Shown here: piece after piece, positions 8,029 to 14,779 of the stretch
Layout: each line of letters starts with the position of its first letter
How positions within the stretch are numbered: the stretch's first letter is position 1
Source of the DNA: Halobiforma nitratireducens JCM 10879
GTDB taxonomy: Archaea > Halobacteriota > Halobacteria > Halobacteriales > Natrialbaceae
Assembly: GCF_000337895.1 (NCBI RefSeq)
Contig: NZ_AOMA01000012.1
Coordinates: 1-46,453 of the forward strand
Reading direction: 5' to 3'
Length of the DNA stretch: 46,453 nt
The notes under the pieces: generated by a model
The model's database searches: none
Told to the model about the DNA's origin: nothing
The model's input: the letters and a program-made list of their open reading frames with translations, nothing else
Made by a program: the position numbers and the translations under genes

Positions 8029-11000
8029 TCAATCATCCCCCGTCGAGAGGTAGTCGCCGCTCAGGTATCGTTCCATACTGTCGTCCTCGTAGCCGGGCCG
8101 CAGCCCCAGTTCCGCGGGTCGCCAGAGACCGTCGCCGTCCTCGCCCGCATCGCCTTCCTTCTCGAACTTCACGAACGACTCCCGAGGTGCACCGTTCGCA
8201 CAGTGGATATCGGGCGCGAACCCTTGCCCGATGGACTGTCCCATCAGGTCCTTGCGATTCATCTCGTCGGTCAACAGGGTCGGGCGAAGCCAGGTCCGAG
8301 TCATACTCTGGTGACCTCCTCGGCGATACAGCGACACGTAGTCGGTCTCTTCGTTTTTCGCCAGTCCCTCGCGGTCCGGCGTCGCCTCGACTGTCCCGTG
8401 GCTGGCCTGGTTGAGGTTGAACCAGCTCCGGGTGACGCCACGCGGCATCGCCGGCTGGTATCGCACACGCATCAGCGCGCGGGCGTACTCCGTGTAGTCG
8501 TCGGGGTCGTCCTCGTGGCCCGGGTACGGACGGTCGGCTGGGTCCGCGTCGACCCAGACGTAGTCGCCGTCCTCGAAGCCCTCTTCCTGGGCGTCTTCGG
8601 GATTCATCTCGACGTACCCCTCGCCGAAGTACGGCTTGCGGTCGTCCTCACGGTCCCTGTCGCCGAACGGACCCCACCAGACGGCAATATTCGGCAGGGC
8701 GTTCGCGAACGTGTGGGCACCGTGGCGATACTTCGGCGTCATATAGGAGTACTGGAAGTCCGAATCGATGTCCTGCAGTGGGTGTTGGGTGTCGAGCAGT
8801 TCGTCGACGGACAACACCTCGTTGCGGACCTGCCGCGCCTCGGCGTCGTCGACTCTGTCGTCGTCCCACCCCAGATCGTCCGGCGTGTCGGGATCGATCA
8901 GCGGGTGATCGCTGTCGTCGACGAGGACGTTCGGCCGGTAGCGGGTGCCGTCGACCGGCTCTCTGAAGACCGGAATGTTCTCACCGGTCTCGTGGAACGG
9001 CTCTTCCTCGCGGAAGAACTCGAGTCGCCCCGTCCGGGTGTACCAGGGCTCGTCCTCATCGATCTGACGGCCGCCTCGTCGGTTGGGATAGGACCCACCC
9101 ATCATCGGGACGGGTTGTCCCTCCTCGGCCCGGTCGATCAGTTCCTCGACGTCGTACCCCTTCGTCATGTTCGAGTCGTCGAGGATGCGCTGGAGGTACG
9201 GTTTGGCCTGATACTCGTCTTCGTCGATGAATTCCCAGAGCTCCGCGAACCGGGGTTCGTCGAGCCGGTCGGCGAGTTCCTCGGCGACGCCCTTGTAGAC
9301 CTGTGCGTCGTGGCGCGTATCGTAGATTCGATCGATCCCGCCCTCGGGATAGACCGTCAGGAAGGGGTTCGTCACCGAGGCGGTCATGTCGTAGACGTGC
9401 TGTTCGGCCCACGAATCGATCGGGAACACGATGTCGGAGTACTCGCAGGTCTGGGTCCACCACCACTCGTTGGTGAAAAACGCCTCGATGTTCCCGTTGC
9501 GGAGCATTCCCTCGATGATCTTGTACGATCCCTTCGCGTTGCCGAGGATGGAGTTCGAACCGGCGACCCAGAAGAACTTCGTCGGCGTGTTCATGTGGGT
9601 GTCGCCCATGTGATACTCGCCCTCGATCTCGAGTGGCTGGTCGAGATGCGAGTAGAAGTGCATCGACTCCATCGTGAGTCGCCCGTCGACATCGGGGGTC
9701 GCGTCGGGATCGAGTTCGGGATCGAACGGGTCCTCGAGGTGGAACCGTGGAATGCCGTTGAGCATCGCGGCGCGGTAGTTGCCCGCGTAGCTCCCGATGT
9801 TGCCGCTGTGGAGTCCGATGTTGCTGGTCAGCGAGGCGACCAGGAACGCCGTTCGGTCCTTCTGGTCGCCGTTGAAATACTGGTTCGGACCCATCCCCGT
9901 GATCAGCAGCGTCTGCTCCTGGTTGTCGGCGAAGCCTTCGGCGAGACTCTCGACTGCCGACGGCTCGGTGCCCGTGACCTCGGCGACGGATTCGGCGTCC
10001 CAGGTCTCCTCGAGGTGCTCGTAGATCAGGTCGAACAGCGGTCGGACCTCGACGGTCTCGCCGTCGATATCGACCTCCCAGCTCCCTTCCAGTGTGGCAG
10101 ACACGTCGAACTCGTCGCCGACTTCCTCGCGGTGGACGGCCCGGAACTCCCCGGCGTCCTCGTCGTGGACGACGAAGTCGTCCCACGCTTCGCGTTGCTC
10201 GGGCGTGATGTACTGGTCGGCGACATCTCCCCTGGGTGGTGCTGGGTGGTCCGCCTCGGAAGCGACGTTGGTCCGCTCGAGGTCCGCGAGTTCGTAGTCG
10301 TCGAAGAGATCGCTGGCCCGGAGGTGCTCGCCGTCGTCCATCCGGATCAGCAGCGGCAGGTCCGTATTCGAGCGGACGAACTCTTCGTCGTACCACTCGT
10401 TGTCCATGATCTCTCGAGCGACCCCGAGGAAGAGTGCGGGGTCGGAGCCGGGCCTGACGACGACCAGCTCGTCGCACATGTACGATGTCGAGTTGTAGTC
10501 GGTGAAGATGCCGGTGACGTTCGCTCCCTTCATCCGGGCCTCACTCAGCCAGTGGGAGTCCGCCATCTTCGTCGCGATCCAGTTCATCCCACAGAGGACG
10601 ATGTTGTCGGCGTACTCGACGTTGGCCAGGTCGAAGTCGACGGTCTGCTGTCCCGTGACCAGTGGGTGTCCCGGCGGGAGGTCGGTGTGGAACGAGTAGT
10701 TGTCCCCGCCGACGCTACCCAGCGCGTCGTCCTCGTCGACTCCGCGGACGTGGTGGTCGGTCAGTGCCATCGAGTTCGCAAAGCGGTACTGACCGAACAG
10801 GGCGATCGGACCCAACAGGGGCATCCCGCCGCGAAACTTCATACAGCGGGTACCCGCACCCTGGGCCTCCTCGACGACACGCTCGTCGTAGCCCTGCTCG
10901 AGCAGCATCTCCTGGCCGTCGTCACCGGAGTAGTGTTCGGCGATCTCGAGTATCGCCTCGGCGGCGTACTCGTAAGCTTCGTCCCAGTCGGCCTCGTACC

Positions 11001-11559
11001 AACTGTCCTCGCCGCGCTGGGCGTACTCCTCGGGCATCGACCCGTCGTCGTCCCGCGGGAAGCCGTCGTCGACCCACTCGCGGAACCCCTCGCGAATCAT
11101 CGGGGCCTGGACCCGACGGTCGCCGTAGAACCGCTCGATCATCGCCAGTCCCTTCTGACAGACCCGTGGGTCCCATCGATCCGAGGCTTCGTTCCCGTAC
11201 AGGTCCTCGGCCCCGCCGTAGTTCATCGACGGACCGAGCCGAGTGACCGTCCCGTTCTTGACCGACGCCTCGAGATAGCAGTGATGGGTGTCGTTGGGAC
11301 GGCACATCAACATGTAGCTGTCGTCGACGTCCCAGACATCCCGGTAGTGCCCCTCCCAATCGCGGTCGGGATACTCCTCGAACGGATTCAGTTCCGCGGC
11401 TTCGTCCTCCTCCGTCAAGAGGTCGCCACACCCGGCGAGAGCTGCGGTCGACGCCGCTGCACCAGTCTTCAGGACGAACCGTCGGGAGAGGAGTCCGTCC
11501 TCGAGATCGGCGTCACCCTCGGCTGGGCCGTCGACGGTCGTCCGCTCTCGGTCAGTCAT
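8029..11559 (-). CDS. Molybdopterin oxidoreductase alpha subunit (nitrate reductase-type), Tat lipoprotein
   Basis: Catalytic subunit of 1176 residues. The N-terminus has a twin-arginine signal (LSRRFVLKTG, Arg 26-27) ending in a lipobox LAGC with Cys at about 44, so it is probably exported folded and lipid-anchored outside the membrane. An N-terminal Fe-S site is suggested by CRPNDTHHC (about 86-94) and a later Cys near 134 (DPRVCQKG). The Mo ligand is probably the Asp of HTDLPPGHP (about residue 293), aligning with the Asp of YADLPP in NarG, which places it in the type II DMSO-reductase family. Substrate could be nitrate, chlorate, selenate or another oxyanion, or a sulfur compound; sequence alone does not decide. 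No membrane or heme gamma subunit is adjacent. The ATG at 11559 is preferred over the GTG at 11568. Confidence 0.9.
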   Translation of the reverse strand: MTDRERTTVDGPAEGDADLEDGLLSRRFVLKTGAAASTAALAGCGDLLTEEDEAAELNPFEEYPDRDWEGHYRDVWDVDDSYMLMCRPNDTHHCYLEASVKNGTVTRLGPSMNYGGAEDLYGNEASDRWDPRVCQKGLAMIERFYGDRRVQAPMIREGFREWVDDGFPRDDDGSMPEEYAQRGEDSWYEADWDEAYEYAAEAILEIAEHYSGDDGQEMLLEQGYDERVVEEAQGAGTRCMKFRGGMPLLGPIALFGQYRFANSMALTDHHVRGVDEDDALGSVGGDNYSFHTDLPPGHPLVTGQQTVDFDLANVEYADNIVLCGMNWIATKMADSHWLSEARMKGANVTGIFTDYNSTSYMCDELVVVRPGSDPALFLGVAREIMDNEWYDEEFVRSNTDLPLLIRMDDGEHLRASDLFDDYELADLERTNVASEADHPAPPRGDVADQYITPEQREAWDDFVVHDEDAGEFRAVHREEVGDEFDVSATLEGSWEVDIDGETVEVRPLFDLIYEHLEETWDAESVAEVTGTEPSAVESLAEGFADNQEQTLLITGMGPNQYFNGDQKDRTAFLVASLTSNIGLHSGNIGSYAGNYRAAMLNGIPRFHLEDPFDPELDPDATPDVDGRLTMESMHFYSHLDQPLEIEGEYHMGDTHMNTPTKFFWVAGSNSILGNAKGSYKIIEGMLRNGNIEAFFTNEWWWTQTCEYSDIVFPIDSWAEQHVYDMTASVTNPFLTVYPEGGIDRIYDTRHDAQVYKGVAEELADRLDEPRFAELWEFIDEDEYQAKPYLQRILDDSNMTKGYDVEELIDRAEEGQPVPMMGGSYPNRRGGRQIDEDEPWYTRTGRLEFFREEEPFHETGENIPVFREPVDGTRYRPNVLVDDSDHPLIDPDTPDDLGWDDDRVDDAEARQVRNEVLSVDELLDTQHPLQDIDSDFQYSYMTPKYRHGAHTFANALPNIAVWWGPFGDRDREDDRKPYFGEGYVEMNPEDAQEEGFEDGDYVWVDADPADRPYPGHEDDPDDYTEYARALMRVRYQPAMPRGVTRSWFNLNQASHGTVEATPDREGLAKNEETDYVSLYRRGGHQSMTRTWLRPTLLTDEMNRKDLMGQSIGQGFAPDIHCANGAPRESFVKFEKEGDAGEDGDGLWRPAELGLRPGYEDDSMERYLSGDYLSTGDD

Positions 11560-11596
11560 CGCTACCACCCGTTCCGTCGAACGGCGGGTCCCGTAC

Positions 11597-11639
11597 TGCG
11601 CGTTCTGTTGTCATTGTCAGTTGCGCGTTCTCGTTGTCA
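11597..11639. repeat. Tandem direct repeat upstream of alpha subunit
   Basis: TGCGCGTTCTGTTGTCA (11597-11613) recurs as TGCGCGTTCTCGTTGTCA (11622-11639), 25 bp apart. It lies 38-80 bp before the alpha-subunit ATG on its own upstream side. Confidence 0.55.
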
Positions 11640-11816
11640 GGCGGACGTTTCGGACCGGGTTCACGGACCCCTCTACCACTCGTCTCTCACCTCGAGCGGC
11701 CGTCCCTGCCGTCGATCGGAACCGATCTTCCACCGAACTCGAGGGGCTCGACGGTGCCGTGACTGTGGCGGTCCGAACCATACATGTGCTCATCAAAGAA
11801 CCAGCAAGACCACTGT

Positions 11817-11846
11817 ATCGCCAAAGAACTATGGCGATTTTTATAC
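11817..11846 (-). promoter_or_regulatory. Candidate operon promoter with operator palindrome
   Basis: On the minus strand TATAAAAA is followed at once by ATCGCCA-N8-TGGCGAT (arms 11832-11838 and 11817-11823). The dyad would cover the region between the TATA box and the start point of a transcript reading into the alpha-subunit gene, with a leader of about 255 nt. The TATA sequence itself is nearly symmetrical, so direction is inferred from the gene context. Confidence 0.4.
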
Positions 11847-11926
11847 GGGGTTCGTCGACCGATCGGTACCGACCGGAAAACGGTATCTCGCCGCCATCGA
11901 ACCGTAAGCGACGCCGGGCCGATCGA

Positions 11927-13180
11927 TCAACTCCGGGCTCGATCGACCTCGGTCTCGGCCTCAGCCTCGATCTCGATCTCGAGTAACGCGCCGGTCGTCC
12001 CGATCTGAGACCGTTCCAGCTCGTCGAAGAGCTCACCCGCATCCGACTCGAGTCGCTCCCGGACCGCCGGTGGGTCCTCGACGACGGCCCGTACGCGGGA
12101 ACCCGGCGTCGCTGTCGCGAGTTCGTCGCTCAACTGTCTGACCTGACTGTTTTTGGGGAGTCCACGAAGGTCGAGGGCATCGTCCGGAACGGTTCCGTGC
12201 ACCGCTTCGACGAACTCCGCGACGGTCGTCACGAACTCGTCGACGGCGTCGGTCGTCCGTCGCTCGTGGCCGCCCGGATTCCGCTGTAGCTCCCGGTCGA
12301 ACGGCAGTTCGTGGATCGCCGGCACGTCGAGGTCGATGTCGGCCTCGAACAACCGGTTGGGCTCGCCACAGCACTCACAGACGACGCTGTTCATGTTGAC
12401 CACTGCTGCAATGGACGTGACGCCCCGTTCTTCGAACAGCTCTCTGGTACGTCTCGTGTCGTCGACGCTGGCATCGAACGGCGTCGTCACGTACACTGCG
12501 CCGTCGACTGGCACGTGCTCGAGAACTGCACCGACGACATCGTCGGACCCTGCGGGCATGTCGATTATCAGCACGTCCCGGTCGGTCCAGGCACCCTGAC
12601 CGAGCAAGTTCTCGACGGCCCCGTAGGCGATCGCTCCCCGACGAGCTGTCGGTGGATCGCCGGCCACGGCCCCGGGACTCAGCACCTCGAGCCCGTCAGT
12701 CCCCTCGAGTGGTACCGGCTGGCCGTGTTCGTTCGTCAACACCGGTCCTTCGACGTCCTCGAGCAGGTGCGGCACGTTCGGGCCGTAGATGTCCGCATCG
12801 AACAAGCCGACATCGTAGCCGCGCACAGACAGGGTCCGAGCGAGCGCGACCGCGATCGTCGTCTTGCCGACCCCACCCTTTGCGCTCGCGACGGCGACGA
12901 CGTGGTCGACGGTTGGTAGCTCGACGTCGTTCTCGGCCTGCTGTGTCGGGATCACGCGGACGTGGTCAGTGCCCGGCTGTGCCAGGGCAGCACCGCGGAT
13001 CTGCTGGACGATTCGCTCGGCGAGGGACTCCCCGAGACCGTCGATAGCGACCTCGACGGTCGTCGTTCCACTCCTCGTGGTGACGTTCGTGACGATTCCT
13101 TTCGAAACCGGGTCGCTCCCGTCGGGCAGTTCGACGGAACGAAAGACGTCCGTGGTGTCGTTCGATCTGTGTGAGGTCAT
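11927..13180 (-). CDS. Mrp/ApbC-type Fe-S carrier ATPase with TusA-like C-terminus
   Basis: A 417-residue protein. Residues ~10-78 resemble the MIP18/DUF59 domain. Residues ~92-330 are the Mrp P-loop ATPase: SAKGGVGKTT (99-108), FDADIYGPNVPHLL, IIDMPAGSDD and a Cys cluster CECC (268-271) where Mrp proteins normally bind an Fe-S cluster between dimer halves. Residues ~335-404 start LDLRGLPKNSQV and continue to VVEDPPAVRE, matching a TusA/SirA sulfur-carrier fold but with PKNS in place of the CPxP motif. The last residues are an EIEIEAEAETEV run coded by six-base repeats. Family role is loading Fe-S clusters onto apo-proteins; the next gene downstream on the same strand encodes a Fe-S molybdoenzyme. 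Start at the ATG 13180; an in-frame 53-codon extension is Gly/Pro/Arg-rich and unlikely. Confidence 0.88.
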   Translation of the reverse strand: MTSHRSNDTTDVFRSVELPDGSDPVSKGIVTNVTTRSGTTTVEVAIDGLGESLAERIVQQIRGAALAQPGTDHVRVIPTQQAENDVELPTVDHVVAVASAKGGVGKTTIAVALARTLSVRGYDVGLFDADIYGPNVPHLLEDVEGPVLTNEHGQPVPLEGTDGLEVLSPGAVAGDPPTARRGAIAYGAVENLLGQGAWTDRDVLIIDMPAGSDDVVGAVLEHVPVDGAVYVTTPFDASVDDTRRTRELFEERGVTSIAAVVNMNSVVCECCGEPNRLFEADIDLDVPAIHELPFDRELQRNPGGHERRTTDAVDEFVTTVAEFVEAVHGTVPDDALDLRGLPKNSQVRQLSDELATATPGSRVRAVVEDPPAVRERLESDAGELFDELERSQIGTTGALLEIEIEAEAETEVDRARS

Positions 13181-13492
13181 TGGTCGTGTTTTCGGTGGTG
13201 GCGTCACCGAGGGGGCAGAGGGGAGCCCTTGCTTTCCGCGAACGGGAGGGCCGTCTTCGCCGCCCACACCCAGCCCCAGCCCCCTCGGCGTGCGTTTCGT
13301 TCGAACGAACGTCGTGCCGTCGCAAACCCCCACTCCCACAACACGATGGACATTTATATTCTACACTCGGTGCACGTCCATCCGATTGAAACTGTGAAGT
13401 GACAGCAACCGCTCCCTTGCACGGTGGCAAACAACTCCCATCGGCTGGGAAACGACGGCCCCGTTTTGATTGCAAACGGCAAGCATCCGCAT
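13181..13492. other. Divergent intergenic, mrp / HTH_10 regulator
   Basis: A strong TATA-like ATTTATATT sits at 13352-13360 and could serve the mrp gene with a ~150-nt leader. A separate element lies near 13463 for the regulator. No gene is seen in these 312 bp. Confidence 0.45.
13461..13479 (+). promoter_or_regulatory. Regulator promoter with overlapping dyad
   Basis: CCGTTT-N7-AAACGG is an inverted repeat whose left arm runs into the TATA-like GTTTTGAT about 27 bp before the ATG at 13493. A dyad on the TATA box fits self-repression or activation by a dimeric regulator, an inference only. Confidence 0.4.
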
Positions 13493-14155
13493 ATGCAGGG
13501 CGGTGTACGAATCGAGCTCCGGATCGACTCCCCGGAAGCGTGTTCGGTGGCGGCCGTCTCGGCAGCTACGGGAGCGACCGCTCGATCGATCTCCTGGTCG
13601 GTCGGACCGGACGCCGACCACGTGGTCGAGGAGTTCGCCCTCGAGGCCGACGGCGATTCGGACGCCGACCCCCACGACCACGTCCAGTCGCTCGAGCGAG
13701 TCCTCGCCGACGGCTCACAGGAAATCTACCGGTTCGATCGGTCCCGGGACGACGAGTGTCCCTGTGGGTCGATCGAACGGCTCGGCCACCCCGTTTCGAC
13801 CGTCGAAGCCCAGGACGGAGCCCTGTTCGTCACCTTCTACGTTTCCGAGATAGAACAGGTACGATCCGTCCTGCGGGAGCTTCGTGCCCGCTATTCCGGT
13901 CTGTCGGTCGAACGAATCATCTGGTCGGAAACGGAACACGACGACACGTCGCTCGTACACGTGGATCGCGACGTCCTCACCGAGCGCCAGAAAGAAGTTC
14001 TCGAGCAGGCCATCGAAATGGGATATTTCGAACACCCGAAACAGGCCAACGCGGGTGAGGTCGCCGAGGCGCTCGATGTCAACCGCGCAACGTTCGCCGA
14101 ACACCTCGCGGCTGCCCAGCGAAAGGTCTTGCCGACTATCGTCGGCTCCTGGTAG
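13493..14155 (+). CDS. HTH_10 (Bat-type) regulator, NarO/DmsR-like
   Basis: A 220-residue DNA-binding protein. The C-terminal ~60 residues (LTERQKEVLEQAIEMGYFEH, then EVAEALDVNRATFAEHL) are the HTH_10 domain of bacterio-opsin-activator-type regulators. The N-terminal ~150 residues are an unnamed alpha/beta sensor region with Cys17 and a CPC pair (Cys89, Cys91). In Haloferax, NarO and DmsR are HTH_10 regulators of nitrate and DMSO respiration with conserved N-terminal cysteines. The divergent position next to mrp and the molybdoenzyme operon suggests the same job here. Start at the ATG 13493: a TATA-like box lies ~27 bp upstream (leaderless). Confidence 0.82.
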   Translation: MQGGVRIELRIDSPEACSVAAVSAATGATARSISWSVGPDADHVVEEFALEADGDSDADPHDHVQSLERVLADGSQEIYRFDRSRDDECPCGSIERLGHPVSTVEAQDGALFVTFYVSEIEQVRSVLRELRARYSGLSVERIIWSETEHDDTSLVHVDRDVLTERQKEVLEQAIEMGYFEHPKQANAGEVAEALDVNRATFAEHLAAAQRKVLPTIVGSW

Positions 14156-14180
14156 GGCTCTGTCCTCTGTCCGGCGGTGG

Positions 14181-14214
14181 GTTCGGGGTCGAGGTCGGGG
14201 TCAAGGTCGAGGTC
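14181..14214. repeat. Six-base tandem repeat (GGTCGA type)
   Basis: Imperfect run of GGGGTC/GAGGTC/AAGGTC hexamers between the convergent regulator and DUF357 genes. Confidence 0.6.
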
Positions 14215-14295
14215 AGACCAGGCGAGTTAGCCGTCCACTTCTCGGATCACTGGGCAGAGTTCGCCAGTCGGTCGCCGACCGTCGAGATCACCCCG

Positions 14296-14583
14296 TCACT
14301 CGACGGTGAACAGGTGCCCCTCCGTCGGCACGTCGAACAACCCAACGCGTGCGCCCGCATCGAGCCACGCGTGTCCGTACGAGAACGACGCCAACGCGTT
14401 GACCGGATCGTCGTTCTCCCGGAAGTGGCGTCCGTCCTCGAGATAGGACTCGGCCATCTCGTAACACTCCGCGGCCGCGTCGGCCATCGGCGTCCCTGCC
14501 GGGGGTGCGATCGTCGCCTCCGACAGCGCCTCCGCGAGTAGCTCTCCGTAGCGGTCGGTCTTCTCCTCGAGATCCGCGGTCAT
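14296..14583 (-). CDS. DUF357-family protein
   Basis: A 95-residue helical protein, convergent with the regulator gene. The pattern EKTDRYGELLAEALSEATIA, then AECYEMAESYLEDGRHFREN and DPVNALASFSYGHAWLDAGARVG matches DUF357, an archaeal helical family usually 80-95 residues long. Function is unknown. It is divergent from the glutaredoxin-thioredoxin reductase gene. Confidence 0.88.
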   Translation of the reverse strand: MTADLEEKTDRYGELLAEALSEATIAPPAGTPMADAAAECYEMAESYLEDGRHFRENDDPVNALASFSYGHAWLDAGARVGLFDVPTEGHLFTVE

Positions 14584-14630
14584 ACCGGACGATCGGCGGT
14601 GATGGCCGTAAACGCGTCGACCCGGTACGC

Positions 14631-14683
14631 ACAGACCACAGCCACGGCCACGGCTACAGTCACAGCCACAGTCACAGACACAG
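14631..14683. repeat. Six-base tandem repeat (ACAGCC/ACAGTC type)
   Basis: About nine imperfect hexamers (ACAGAC, CACAGC, CACGGC, CACAGT variants) lie between the divergent DUF357 and thioredoxin-reductase-fusion promoters. Such a run is prone to slippage. Confidence 0.7.
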
Positions 14684-14779
14684 TTTCTCGACAGCCACGG
14701 CCACTGCCCCCCTCCGACAGCGGGGCACGCTGCAGGGAACGCAACTCGTATACGCCACGTTTCCCTACACGAAGACGAA

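Larger units (their letters stand above)
11560..11926. other. Intergenic upstream of molybdoenzyme operon
   Basis: No convincing gene in this 367-bp gap. It holds a 25-bp-period direct repeat, a palindrome next to a TATA box (both listed separately), and a 58-codon minus-strand frame (11617-11793). That frame is Arg/Ser/Thr-rich and does not look haloarchaeal. Confidence 0.5.

Noticed and set aside
11617..11793. A 58-codon minus-strand frame downstream of the operon TATA box
   Set aside because: The product is Thr/Ser/Arg-rich with few acidic residues and has no recognisable motif. It is kept only as intergenic context.
8020..11907. A plus-strand frame of ~1300 codons opposite the molybdoenzyme alpha subunit
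   Set aside because: It is the antisense shadow of the alpha gene: Val/Arg-rich, no family, and the minus strand has clear catalytic motifs. Long antisense frames are common at this GC content.
13181..13339. N-terminal extension of the Mrp protein from GTG 13339
   Set aside because: The 53 residues are Gly/Pro/Arg-rich and unlike Mrp N-termini; ATG 13180 gives the usual length.
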